Positions 38,001 to 48,625 are shown, counted from the first letter of the stretch. The stretch is 64,000 nucleotides of DNA from Amborella trichopoda (GCF_000471905.2 NW_006496520.1:1743047-1807046), one strand, 5' to 3'. A program made the numbers and translations. The notes: generated from the sequence alone by a model not told the origin.

Positions 38001-41000
38001 TTCTCTTATCTTTAGAATTACAGAGCAGATTTACAACCCCCCCCTCCCCCCCCTTCCCGCAGGGCCTCTTTTTACAACCATGGAATCACCAAACTCACAA
38101 ACTCTAGGCAAATAATCAACAAAAAATTGCTGAAATCAACAGGATCAAGGTTAGTTTGGCAAAACTTTGGCCAAAATCAACAAACCTTAGAAACCCATTG
38201 TAACTTCCCCTCTTTATTGTTGATAACAAACTGACACTATAGTACTATCCCGTACAATGATACAATAACATCCGTACAATGCTATAGTAACTCCGTGCAT
38301 TGCTACAGTACCATCGGTGTAGATCGCGGGCTCTAATACCAATTTGATGCGGGAAAATTGAGAAAAGAGGCCAAAAACGGCTTAATAACCATCAAAACAA
38401 GCCAGCTTTGAGTGGATCTAGCTTTCCTTGCACAAAAAAAATGACCCCCAAAACCCTAGATGAGCTTTCTAACACTATTTACAGTCTGGTTTTATTGTTC
38501 ACACCCTAAAAAGTGTTAGAAACCCCAACACCCCAAGTCTTTTTATTACATTATGATAAAAAAAGACCAAAACTACCCCACTTAAGTTAAAACATTATAA
38601 AAATATGTCATAAGTTCCCTCACTTAAAAGAAAATTCGTAATGACACTTTTACACCTGATAAAACAAGTATTCCATAAGTATTCTAACAACTTTTCTAAA
38701 CATCTCCTAAAATCTTAAAAAATATAAAAAATCTTAGATTCTCTAAAATGTACTTAAGAACCTAAAAAAAAAATGCTAAGACTAAAATAAAAAGAGAAGT
38801 CCTTTGAAATCAAACAAATATTAAAAATGACGAGTGCTAGTTCACACCTCGCACTGCTGGAACGACCAACCAGCATGATGCCTTAGACCAAAAAGGAGTT
38901 GTTTCAAGAGTTAGGCGACCTGAAAGGGGTGCCGATAGCAACCTCAAGTGTTCAGGGATCGGGCATGTCTCATCATAGTGTCCAAATATCGAGTTCATTA
39001 ACCTTTCTGAGGAGTTTTATGATGAAGACAGCAATCATTCTTTTGAAGGTGATCCCATCTACAATGAGCTGATTGATGAATTGGACCCAGAAGTGACCTA
39101 TAGTGATCATGGGGAAGGATTGGTGATTCGGCACATCATGATAACGCCCTGGGTAGTAGATGAGGCAGATTGGTTAAACCTAAAGAATTTCTCATCAATT
39201 TGCTTCCAAAATCAGCAAGAAATTGATTGGACTCTTCACCAGTCTTTAATGAGTGTTTAGATGAAGAAGGTAGTGATCCAATTTTTGATGACGAGCCAAG
39301 TGAAAACAAGAAACGTGACAATGGTCAAGATGAAGATGAAGAAGATTTGGAAGGGGAAGTTGTTGATTTTGTAAGGTGACATATAATGACCATTTCCTCG
39401 AGAGATTCTCAAAAGTGTTTATGGATATATCAACTGATAGCAAACACTCAGTGTCAATACACAACCAATGTATTTTCACTAGTGCAATAACCCACAAGTC
39501 CTAGGATCGTATTTACAAATTTAAGGTTGCTGGACTAATGCAAGTTTCATCCTAGCACGCTTCAAAACTGGAGAACGAGTTTTCTCCAACTAAGGAAGAA
39601 AGATGGAGGGCAAAGCTATTCTTATTTTTTATATTTGTTTGATTTCAAAGGATTTATGTTTTTTATTTTAGTCTTAACATTTATTTTTAGGGCCCTAAGT
39701 TCTTTCTAGGGACCCAAGATTTTTTACAGTTTTAAGGATTTTAGGAAATGTTTAGAAAAGTGGTTAGAATACTCATGGAATTATTTGTTTTATCAGGGGT
39801 AAGAGTGTCATTACAAATTTTCTTTTAAGTGAGGGGCCTTATGGGTTACTTTTATAATGTTTTAGCTAAGTAGGGTTAATTTTGGTCTTTTTTTATCATA
39901 ATGTAATAAAAGGACTTGGGGTGTGCACAGTAAAAACAGACTGTGAATAGTGCCAGAACCCTATCTAGGGTTTTAGGGTCACTTTTTTGTGTTAGGAAAG
40001 CTAGATCCACTCAAATCTGTTTTGTTTTGATTGTTATTGAACTGTTTTTGACCTCTTTTCTCTATTTTCTTGCATCACCTTTACCAGAAATTTCTAGCCA
40101 AGTTCCAAAATAACCGTCATGATAAACTATCAAACTACCTGTGTAATATAACTAAATCTTACTCCACATAGCCCATGTAAGCAATGTCGTAAAAGGTGGA
40201 TTCGGGGGAGGAGAGAGATAGAGGGTAAGGTGGAGTTGATGTCCTTGCATTGAGAGAGAGGTGGAGTTGATGGAGCATTGGTTATCAAATGAATATTTTT
40301 ATATGTTAAATGGATATATTTCTATTTTAATGTGTTGGGATAAGTTGTCCTAGTATTAAATGTTTATTAATGGTCTATGTAGAGACAAAGGGAAGGGGTG
40401 TTATAGGTAGAGAGAGAGAGATCATCTAAAAAACTTTTTGCTTTACCTCTTGCTTTTTTCTAATCATTTTTCTCATGGCATCTGCCTAGGTGGGAAGGTG
40501 CCGAGGTATCTGTTAACATAAGGTGCCTGCCCTGACCAATTCAGTTTGCTAAGGCCTCCTGGCTGCCTAAGCGACCGAGCGGCCTAATTTTCGAACACTG
40601 GATGCAAGTAAATGACACATTGTTTATAACACTTCAACTTCACCGTAACACGGTTGGGCTAAATCCTTGACAAGTGCCATCAACCAAACACTTTCTTGTG
40701 TTGCCATTGTTGTTGCTTTGTACTCCACTTATGTGCTTGGAAGTGCCATATTGTTCTGCTTCTTCTACACCAAGATTTGGCACCCAAACCTTTGCTAAAT
40801 GCTTCTTCTACACCAAGATTTGGCACCCAAACCTTTGCTAAATATAGAGCCTAGATAACATTCATGTAGTTGAGCAACCAGTTCTTGTATCAGGAAACTT
40901 CAAGCCACCCGCATGCCTTGTACCATGAGGTTTCTCTAGAATTGCCAAATTGTCTTACAATCCCCTATCATAAGGGACATCCAGCCTAGGAAGTGTTAGA

Positions 41001-44000
41001 CAGATCGGACTACTCACAGTCTTCAATACATTGTAATTCTGAAAGGCCTTTTCCAACATTGGCTCTCAACTTAGGAGTTCGTCCCAAGGAGTTGTGATGG
41101 GTTTGCAACTTTCCATACTCAAGTTTTTCGACAAAGTTAATACATAGAAACAAACCCTTACTACAATTAATGACCAAGAAAATAAAAGATCTCCCCATAT
41201 TCTTTAGCTCGGGTCAAATAGCGAGCTAGTCATACATCCTTTCAAGTTCTTCAAATCATTACTACTTGCACTTAATCGTCTACGTAAAGCAAAATAATGG
41301 AAGTTTCCTGTTCACAAATTTAAAGAACAAATTCAAGTCGGCATTAGAATTCTAACCACAAAGTAAAAGACGTTCAAGAATTTTTCCATACCAAGCCTTC
41401 GGCGCTTATTTTGAACTATAAAGAGCATTCTTTTATGTACACACATACTCACTATATTGCTTAGACTGAAATCCTAGGGGGGCTGCATCGTGTCAATATC
41501 CAGATTTATCTCACCTTCAAGGAATGTGTGCTCACATCCATTTGCCATAACTTTCATCCTTTGCTTGCAGCTAGTACAAAGATGGTTCTCGCCGTAGTCA
41601 TCTTTGTGATTGGCTAAAAGTCTCATCGTAAACTAGCCCATACTTTGGAGAGAACCAATGAACCACAAATCTTGTGCTGTACTAGTTGATTGAACCATCT
41701 TCTTTTCTTTTCGGTTTGTAAACTCATTTGCAACTAATGGAATTATGCCATTGGGGCATGAGACTAAATCCCAAGTATCTACTGCCATGTTCGAACAAAA
41801 ACAAGATACCAAGAGGATCATGGGAGTCCCTTCCGCAGTTGATAAGTGCACAAAAGGGGAAATCTGTTTACTTGTCTAGCAAGTTACTAAATTCTAGAGT
41901 CAAACTATAGAAAATTCATGTAGCTCCAAGGAGCTCTAGAAAAATCTACATAACTCATTGGATAGGCTAGAATGGGTCTAGAAACCTCATTAAGCATCTA
42001 TATACACTTGTAAGTCCTTTTCCTTAAAACTAAGAGTTCAAAGGATGAAGAATTGGAAAATAGGCGTGCATTGTGTTCTTTATTGGGTTTCTCCAGGAGA
42101 AAGTGCAGATTCCTGGGGAAAAGATGCTGAGTTTGAGATTGTAGAAAAGTTCCTTTTCCAACAAATTTCCAACAAAGTTTTGGAACCCTTTTTGGTTATA
42201 ACATGTTGAATTTTAAATTTGTTGGACGATCCATGCCACTTCTAGAGGAAATCTCCACTTTGGATAACTCCTTTAGTTTAGTAAAGAAAGATAAAGGAGG
42301 CAAGCATGGCACTTTCTTAGGGGGGAGAATCTTGACAATATAAAGGCAACACACCACTTAATGAGAAGGAAAACAACCAACTGAACAACACATAAACAAA
42401 GATGCTAACTATTAATAAACATAGGCAAACATCAAGGGGAGATGTCAAGGCCAAAAGTCATAACAAAGCTCATGATATTACCTCAAGAAGCTCATAAAAC
42501 CCTCTTTCTATCTTCTCTCACTCTTAAGTTTTTCTTCTCTATCTTGAACATCTCCTAAACAAGACACCTCTGTTTATATATAGAGGATTTTTCCACAACT
42601 TCCAACACATTCATTTACTGATAACAACCACCCTTTCTAATTCCAAAAGCATCTCCTTGTTCCCTTTGCCACTGAAGAACATTCATTTGCTTTTTTCCAG
42701 AATCTCTACAAAACCTTAAAAGAAACTAGAAAACCCTAAAAGTATAAATGACCAATCTACCCTTCCAAGTTTTAATTTATATTTTCCAACATTCCCCCGT
42801 AATTCAAAAATGTTCTCTTTCTTTCCCTTGAATGTCAGCATTACAATCCTCAACTGGGTTTTCCATCATATTGATCATCATCTAGAGATCTTCCATGTTT
42901 CCCTCTAATGCCTCAACTCGCTCCAGCATCGGACACCAAGCCTTCTTCATACTCATCATGAAATTCGTTTGGAGCTTCATAGTCATTCTCCACTTCATAC
43001 ATATCCTCAAAGTAGGATACTACAAGAAAAAACTGCACTTCATTTGGCCTCTTTCCTTGTTCGCTTGGCAAAGCCAACAAATTCAAGAAACCTATGAGAA
43101 CTTCACTTCTGAAAATTGGACGACAGTTGTACCTCCTATTTTGTTTTGCAAACCAGTTTTTCTTTTTTCTAAGCCTTTGACTTATATCAGGAAGTTTGCT
43201 TTTATAGGTTGCCCTTGCCATGTGTCCTTAAACTATTTCTCTCCAAAATCAAAACACTTCGATATTTTTCCTTTGGGGTGACTGCTGCACCCTTTTCTAA
43301 ATTATTTTCAAAGACTCTTAAGCTTTCAAAAGAGATTGTACCATGTCACTTCTGCAATCATTTTCAAATACCATGAACTTTTAAGCTCTCCCTTCATGCC
43401 TTAAAAAAAAAACCAGTTTTGTTTATCACAGAAGCCACTTGTCATTGCATAAAGACATTGGAAATGGATTATCATCATTAATACCCACAATAAAAACTCT
43501 TAAAAAATCATCACCAAATCTTCCCGGTTTGCCACTCAATATTCCCAACAGGAAGTTGGGAATTAATTTAGGTGACTGGCACATTTTTGGAATCATTTTC
43601 AAAAAGTTTTAAGCTTTTTAAAATAGATTCTACCACAATACTTATGCAACCATTTTCAAAACACCACAAGCTTTCAACCCACCCTTCATGCCTTCATTAA
43701 ACATCCTATTTCATTTATCACAAAATGCCACTTGTCATTGTGAAAAGTTATCAGAAATGAATTACCATCATTAATACCCAAAACAAAACTCATAAAAAAA
43801 ACACCATCAATCTTCCTTATTTTCCACTCAATATTCCCAACAAGAGGAGGTTGGGAACTAATCCAGTGAATTATTTCATTCTAGACTGTCTATGAAGCAA
43901 AAGATAACTACATATTGAAGACTCCATCTAGTTTAAGGCACTAGAACAATAGACCCAAAGTCAAGCTAATCCAGCCTATCCCTAATCACCTCATTTCCAA

Positions 44001-46021
44001 AACTCAAAAGTTTAAATTCCTTTTATATAGATGGCTTAAGCCTCAAAGTTCAACGTCAATATTTTTAGTACAATTCATTTCAAGGACAAAATATGCATAA
44101 CTCATCATGAATCACATAATTATTCACACTTAAATACCAAATAGTATTTCTCAGTTTGTAAGGCTTGTAGATGCAGATTCTGGTTCATATTTGCTTGCTA
44201 TGCATTTGCAAGATACATATTAGCATGCCCTATGATGGTATCTAAGGATAGACCTAGAGTATGGGAGATTTGTTATCTTCTTCATTAAGTAATACTTTTT
44301 ATTAAGTAAATCAGACTCTATATTTACTGATAGGAAGCATTAGCAAGAAATGGTGCTAATACTTTCTCACTCCAAGATTTCATACCGAGTTGCAGCAGCA
44401 TTGGAAAGAAATCCCATGCACGGATCATGAGGATAGAACAGGCCTTGCCAAGAATCCTCTCCTTCAGTTAGAAGTGCTGGATTGAGATACTCGATAAGCC
44501 TCATGATTGACCATCTATAACATTGCAGCTTCCAGTTTTCCCACATTTTCCCCTTAAGTATATGGATGCCGAAAATCAGTGTCCCACATTATACACCGGC
44601 AACTTTTTTTTTTTTTGGGGTGAAAGCTAACTGCAACACTCATTTGTTATGACATGATTTTAGAGGGTCCAAGGCACAATACTTGGTTTGTGAGAGGATG
44701 GGATCTCTTTGCCTAAGGTGCCAAATTGACTCCTCTTGATGGTGCTCTTGAGTTCAATTTGACCATAGCTATTTCTGGAATCTGATGCCACATTTAGATG
44801 GTTCATTTTTGTGTGTGTGTGTGTGTTTGGGGAGGGGGGGGGGATTGGGGGGTGACATATAACAGGTGTGTACAAACCCATCCAAAGTAGTGTGTTCCAC
44901 TTAATTTATCAAAAAAGAAAATAAATATCTCCCCTGTAGAACTTCCCAAAAAATCCAACCGAATTTGTTTTATTGCTTAATAATACAAAATTTTCTAAAT
45001 AGAAACATAGAAATCTCATCACGCAGAGGGATTTGAAGACTTAAAATCAGTTGATACAACAGAATATACTCAAAAGAGCTGAATAAACTCAATAAAAACT
45101 TGTATAGAAAAAGAGGGGTTTATTTGATTACCTGGACGAGGTAATAGAAGATTCGGAGGCCTTCCGGGTCTTTGCTGCTTTGAACGTCCATAAGAGAGCC
45201 AATCTTGGAGGTTGTAAATGAGATGTGCTCATTTCCCATCACAATCTCAAGCTCTTGCCGACCCACGCGATCGGGCTCTGGCCAGTTATTGTCATCTTCC
45301 TTCATTATCTGCACTCAAACAAATAAGAAGAAAAAAAATGAGAGTTGAACGCCAAAAAAAATTAATTCTAGGCCAGGAAAATGCAATTGTTGAACGAGAG
45401 GAAACCCTAGGAAAGAAAAAGAAAAACCAAATAAAAGAGAGGGAGAGGCGAGAGAGAGAGAGGAAACTAAAAAAGAAGAGAGAAAAAAAATCCAAACCCT
45501 AACTACTGGTGAAACTGAAGAGAATACAAGCGCCAAATTCTGATCAGAAACCCTTTAGATTTCAAACGAATAAAGAGCAAACACCCTCCAAATAAGTAAA
45601 AAAAAAGAAGAAGAAGAAGAAGAAGAAGAAGAAGAAAGAAAGGTAACAGTAAGGAAAAGCCATGGAGGCGCCCCATGACAACGACAGAAAGAGCAATTCC
45701 AAACCCTAACTTTCAGTGCAACTGAAGCAAAGACATTGAACCAGAGAAAAGCCTAAAGAAAAAAAAAGAGAGAGTAAGAGATAGAGAGAAAGAGGGGCAT
45801 GCCTCGCTCTCCGCTATGATGCGGCGGCATTCTCTTATGACAGCGGGAGTGACAAAGACTTCCTTTCTGATCATAGTATCGTTTTTGTAGTTGGAGTTGT
45901 TTGCATATCTGAGCTTCCCATCAGGCCTGAACTCGAATTCCAGAAACTCATGCCCAAACTTCCCCTTGTGACCCACATAATACCTCACATAGAACTCACC
46001 ACCCGCCTCCTCAGAACCCAT
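35077..46021 (-). CDS. MAGO: MAGO NASHI homologue, exon junction complex core subunit
   Basis: Mago binds Y14 and, with eIF4A3, forms the exon junction complex core that marks spliced mRNAs. Three exons on the - strand: 46021-45803 (73 codons), 45308-45132 (59) and 35136-35077 (19 plus TAG). They give 151 residues, the usual family length. The start is the ATG at 46021-46019, giving [20 protein letters not shown]. Diagnostic blocks are [55 protein letters not shown] and, in the last exon, [19 protein letters not shown]. The second exon ends LVQ before a GT donor; the last exon follows a CAG acceptor. Intron 1 (494 bp) begins with GC, not GT, after codon GAG. Intron 2 is 9995 bp and full of transposons. 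All frames are intact, so the gene looks functional. Confidence 0.96.
36890..37396. repeat. Left arm of a long inverted repeat pair
   Basis: Phrases such as ATAGATGCTTAAAGAG, CCATTCTAGAGACTATCC, AACTTGCTAGACAAGTAAG and CTTTACTAAAATAAAGGAG recur as reverse complements at 41860-42335 in mirrored order. The arms are about 0.5 kb and diverged, with a 4.5 kb spacer. They look like two copies of one LTR or LTR-adjacent sequence in opposite orientation. Confidence 0.6.
37560..38345 (-). mobile_element. Ty3/gypsy fragment A: primer site and gag start
   Basis: Directly next to the inverted LTR (end at 38345) the - strand reads TGGTATTAGAGC (38341-38330), a tRNA-iMet primer binding site. Further on it reads [16 protein letters not shown] (about 38020-37970), typical of the N-terminal part of plant gypsy gag. 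The fragment then breaks up near 37560. Confidence 0.65.
38345..38830 (-). repeat. Gypsy LTR, - orientation
   Basis: This LTR is the reverse complement of 39604-40077 over about 480 bp (shared phrases include AAGACTTGGGGTG, CATTATGATAAAAAAAGACC, ATTTGTTTGATTTC). On the - strand it ends GCATCA, 3 bp before the primer site. About 15-20 bp at its own 5' end are missing compared with the other copy. Confidence 0.75.
38880..39370 (+). mobile_element. Ty3/gypsy fragment B: zinc knuckle to protease region
   Basis: The + strand reads [13 protein letters not shown] (CCHC knuckle with one in-frame stop), then [32 protein letters not shown]. This pattern matches the gag-protease junction of plant gypsy elements (consensus EGLVVRRIM). 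It is followed at 39604 by an LTR in the same orientation, consistent with an internally deleted element ending at its 3' LTR. Confidence 0.65.
39604..40077 (+). repeat. Gypsy LTR, + orientation
   Basis: 474 bp, starts TGGAGGGCAAAGC after a purine run (AAGGAAGAAAGA, a plausible polypurine tract) and ends TTGCATCA. It mirrors 38345-38830. A 60-bp piece of the same LTR start is also at 37397-37455. Confidence 0.75.
40480..40605. repeat. GCCTAGGC-type repeat (copy 2)
   Basis: Diverged relative of 10875-11100, with GGAAGGTGCC, GGTGCCTGCC and GCTGCCTAAGCGACC. Class not resolved. Confidence 0.35.
40610..41856 (-). mobile_element. Copia pol relic in MAGO intron 2
   Basis: On the - strand, [19 protein letters not shown] (about 41775-41720) matches the start of the copia reverse transcriptase (consensus TWDLVPLPKG). 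About 1 kb further, [19 protein letters not shown] (about 40730-40680) matches the copia RNase H motif (TEAEYIALAEATKEAIWL). The part between is degenerate, and a 41-bp phrase (GCTTCTTCTACACCAAG and so on) is duplicated in tandem at 40757-40841. Confidence 0.65.
41860..42335. repeat. Right arm of the long inverted repeat pair
   Basis: Reverse complement of 36890-37396: CTTGTCTAGCAAGTTACTAAATTC, GGATAGGCTAGAATGGG and AGTAAAGAAAGATAAAGGAGGC match the left arm in mirror order. It lies just 5' (on -) of the copia pol relic, so it may be that element's LTR. Confidence 0.55.
42430..42795. repeat. LTR-like segment
   Basis: A TATA-like TTTATATATAGAGG and an end reading TTTTCCAACA followed by TTCCCCCG (a reverse-complement polypurine tract) resemble the boundary of a - strand LTR element. 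No matching partner LTR was found in the window. 42840-43220 beyond it has a short coiled-coil-like frame ([14 protein letters not shown], - strand) of gypsy gag type. Confidence 0.3.
43276..43870. repeat. Tandem duplication, two units of about 295 bp
   Basis: Unit 1 (43276-43570) and unit 2 (43571-43870) both start GGTGACT, share CTTCATGCCTT, CCACTTGTCATTG and CATCATTAATACCCA, and both end CACTCAATATTCCCAACA plus a GTTGGGAA phrase. They are diverged. Non-coding, in MAGO intron 2. Confidence 0.75.
44815..44860. repeat. (TG)n and G-run tract
   Basis: GTGTGTGTGTGTG followed by runs of G up to ten long. In MAGO intron 2. Confidence 0.7.
45600..45640. repeat. (GAA)n in MAGO intron 1
   Basis: About ten GAA units in the 494-bp intron between MAGO exons 1 and 2. 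Confidence 0.85.
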
Positions 46022-46040
46022 CTTCTCTCCCTTCTTCACT

Positions 46041-46075
46041 CTCTCTCTCTCTAGACCCCTCTGTATATATATAGA
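46041..46075 (-). promoter_or_regulatory. MAGO core promoter: TATA box
   Basis: On the - strand CTATATATATACAG (46074-46061) lies about 45 bp before the start codon, followed by a GA repeat. If this TATA box is used, the 5' UTR would be only about 20-25 nt, which is short; an upstream start site is possible. Confidence 0.45.
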
Positions 46076-46429
46076 GAACTTAGTAGCTGTCCTCTCTCCC
46101 CCCTGTTCCTCTTATTAATGCCGTTTCTCTCTCTACTGGGTGAATGCTCATTTGTTGAGGAGAAACCGATAACTCTTCCATAAAATGACATGAACGAAAA
46201 TTTATTTTTGGGATTGTCACTGTACATAAGGTTAAAAACACTGATGTTAAATTTAGATCGTTTACTTGACGTGGGCAGGGAAGTTAGGATTATTATTATT
46301 ATTATTATTATTTTTATTTTTTTTTGAACTATGTAGTAAGACGCTTTTACAACGACTTATTTTAAAAATCGAGGGACAAAAATAATTGTAACTTTTATGT
46401 ACAAAAAATAAATAAAAATGGTTTCATGC

Positions 46430-46735
46430 AAGCTGGATTGCATTTCTATATATGCTGTCCAGAAAATGTAAAGCATCCGTCTTAAAGATGGATCCAAGTA
46501 TATGTTACATCTAAAAACAATGGAAACTCCAAATGTTTTTCGATTAGAATTATTATTTTCAATTTTTAATTTTTAAATTTTTTTCATATCCTTGATCTCC
46601 ATGTTAGATATTATATGTCATGAAAAATTAATTATTAAACTCCATCTCAAAAATACATTTTATTAAGAGGCTGCATTTCTACATATGCGGGTTTGGCCAG
46701 ATAGAAACTGGGTCCAAAGATAAATAATCTTTTTA
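46430..46735. repeat. MITE-like repeat 'B', copy 1
   Basis: Starts with GCATTTCTATATATGC and ends with CTGCATTTCTACATATGCGGG; contains AGCATCCGTCTTAAAGATGGATCC. A relative is at 56790-57055. It directly abuts the family 'A' element at 46738. Confidence 0.5.
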
Positions 46736-46737
46736 GG

Positions 46738-47131
46738 GAGAAGTTTATATAGAGCCGAGGCTCTAAACAATCAAATTTGAGCCTACCTCAAAAATTTCAT
46801 TAAAAGAGTTTGTTTTGATGCTCAAATATTTTCAAATTGACCATTCGACATCAATATGCATGGACATGAGAAAAAAATGGATTTCAAGTTTTGGACATAG
46901 CGTATTTTATAACACAATTTTAGACTGTCAATTTTTAAGATTTTCAAGTTTTCATAGATCTATCAATCTACACTATTTTTGAATCTTTAAACTTTATAAA
47001 TAACTATAAAAATATATCTTAAGGCTATCACAAAGATTTCCAATATTAAAACCACATTTCTCGACACTATTTGAAGGTAGGCTCTAATTTGATTGTTTAG
47101 AGCCTAGGCTCTATACAAACCGCACCCTTTT
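46738..47131 (+). mobile_element. MITE family 'A', copy 4 (best preserved)
   Basis: Left end AGTTTATATAGAGCCGAGGCTC, then TAAACAATCAAATTTGAGCC. Right end GATTGTTTAGAGCCTAGGCTC, then TATACAAACCGCACCC. Each end holds a short palindrome (GAGCC..GGCTC). The core is shared with the other copies. No coding frame. Confidence 0.8.
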
Positions 47132-47189
47132 TTTTTTATAGACAATCTTTTTTTTGTTTTTTGGGGAAAAAGTTTTTTCTAAGGTTACC

Positions 47190-47265
47190 ATCATCATCGA
47201 TGTTTTTTTTTAATTAATTGGGGCTGGTTACACAAATCCTAATCCGCCATCTAATTTAAAGTTAG
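47190..47265 (-). mobile_element. RTE LINE 3' tail fragment
   Basis: AATTAATTGGGGCTGGTTACACAAATCC and TAATCCGCCAT match the 3' end of the RTE fragment at 51895-52150 (same order and orientation), next to the CATCATCATCGATG tail. Confidence 0.5.
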
Positions 47266-47551
47266 AAAATCCTCTAATTGATTATTTTGACTTTGATATA
47301 TTAAAAAAAATGAATTATAATTCCTAAAAGTAATGCACATTACAACAAATTATTCAGACCATTTATTTTCAAGATTTTTTAGGGCTTATATATCTCCTTA
47401 ATCTATATTTTTTTCAAAATTAAAAATTTTAAAGCAAAACCTTATTTGGGAAGTCAATTACCATTTAGATAGTGATTTGCCGAATATTACGGGCACCACC
47501 TCCTCTCTCGAAAGATTTTTTTTCTAAGTTGCCTCCTGTCTGTCAACAAAA

Positions 47552-47767
47552 ACACTAAAATTTGAGACCAAGAGCAACATGGTGAAGGGGTTGAGTTTCC
47601 ATGGCAAGCGGCCATGGATCTTGGCTAACCTTCACAAGGGTGTTATTCGGCTGTGGAACTACCGTATAGGAACTCTCATTGATTGATTCGAGGAGCATGA
47701 TGAACCTGTTGGAGGTGTCTACTTCCACAAGTCTCAGCCATTGTTTGTTTTTGGAGGTTCTCTTTCT
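47552..47767 (+). pseudogene. Coatomer alpha-subunit fragment (WD40 start), pseudogene
   Basis: The + strand translation reads [41 protein letters not shown], a stop, FEEHDEPVGGVYFHKSQPLF. This is the N-terminal WD40 start of alpha-COP, a subunit of the COPI coat that drives Golgi-to-ER vesicle transport. The normal start ATG is lost, one extra A shifts the first codons, and an in-frame TGA (47682-47684) replaces the arginine before FEEHD. Homology stops at about 47767 with GGAG followed by GT and a pyrimidine-rich stretch ending CCCCAG (47788), which looks like the parental intron. That implies a DNA copy rather than a reverse-transcribed mRNA. It lies inside a MITE-like element. Confidence 0.8.
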
Positions 47768-48169
47768 CCCCTCTCTCCCCCCAGTTGGTTATGATCCTCT
47801 CTCTCTCAACACGCAAAAAAATAACCCATATCCACTGTTTTTATTGTCATACGCGGGGCAACTTAGGAAAAAAAACCGCAAAGAAAAGAGTGGCACTTGT
47901 AATATTGGGCAAATAACCTCTCAAATAAGATCCGTATCTAATTTGCTCAAAATTTTATAAGTAGGGGTACAAATAGAATTTTAGGTTATCATAACCTTTT
48001 TAGCATCAAAATATGCATCTTACTTTGATTGTTTAGAGCGGACACCTTGAATAAACCTCACCTTTTATTTAAACGTAAAGAGATTTATATTTCAGAAAAA
48101 CTAGGACTAAAAAGAAGCAGGAGAAGTAGGAAAGAAACTTCATGTGGACCTCATTTCCATATCTGCCTC

Positions 48170-48625
48170 AAAGATATTCCCACGACATTCCAAGAGATCA
48201 TATTATCACAAGATGCACCTCTTCAGAGGGGGTAATGGACGACAAGATGGACACTACAATGTCCAATAATACATGGAAATTAGTAGACTTGCGCCACCTC
48301 AATATACATGAAGGATATTATGATGCCCAGTTGAACTTTGGTTCAACATCAACATCCATAACATTGGCGAAGCAGTAGCATTCAAGGCTGAATGGCTAAA
48401 GAATTTGTTGGCAGAAAGCTATATAAGGCAATATCTATAGAAAGTAATTGTGAAGCAGCTTTTTGCGGGGCAAATAATAAGATATATAATGGGAAATTTA
48501 GACATAAGTCTGATGCATAATAAGGTTAGACAATTTCTCTGTATGTCACATTGGATTATGTGAGGTCATTACAAAACTTGGTAGATCCACTCACCGAAGG
48601 CCTAGCTAGGGTTCGTCCAGGCCTA
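48170..48625 (+). mobile_element. Copia pol relic with internal deletion
   Basis: The + strand reads MDDKMDTTMSNNTWKLVDL (about 48235-48292), the start of copia reverse transcriptase. Within 100 bp it passes to RNase H phrases: FKAEWLKNLLAES, then GNLDISLMHNKVRQFL and NLVDPLTEGLA. An intact element has over 1 kb between these blocks. Frames shift between them. Dead relic. Confidence 0.7.

Larger units (their letters stand above)
35137..45131 (-). other. 9995-bp MAGO intron 2
   Basis: It starts GTAATC after LVQ and ends TGGTGCAG before the last exon. It contains oppositely oriented gypsy fragments with LTRs, a copia relic, a pair of inverted repeat arms and a tandem duplication, each listed separately. 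35140-36890 holds no element I recognise; an open stretch at 36150-35884 on the - strand is unassigned. Confidence 0.9.
47159..48062 (+). mobile_element. MITE family 'A', copy 5, interrupted by host gene fragment
   Basis: 47159-47430 matches the left two thirds of the family (GGAAAAAGTT...CTAAGGTTACC, then ATTTTCAAGATTTTTTAGGG). 47965-48062 matches the right end (GGTTATCATAACC...AGCATCAAAATATGC, TTTGATTGTTTAGAGCGG, AATAAACCTCACC). The 535 bp between them is foreign and contains the coatomer alpha fragment. An RTE tail (47190-47265) is also embedded in the left part. Confidence 0.55.

Noticed and set aside
42895..43281. Overlapping open frames of about 100-128 codons on both strands
   Set aside because: No family match on either strand; neighbours are transposon relics, and a short gypsy-gag-like coiled coil adjoins it. 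Treated as transposon debris.
45218..45502. Charged + strand frame rich in K, R and E
   Set aside because: It overlaps MAGO exon 2 and intron 1 on the opposite strand; the charge comes from GA-rich DNA.
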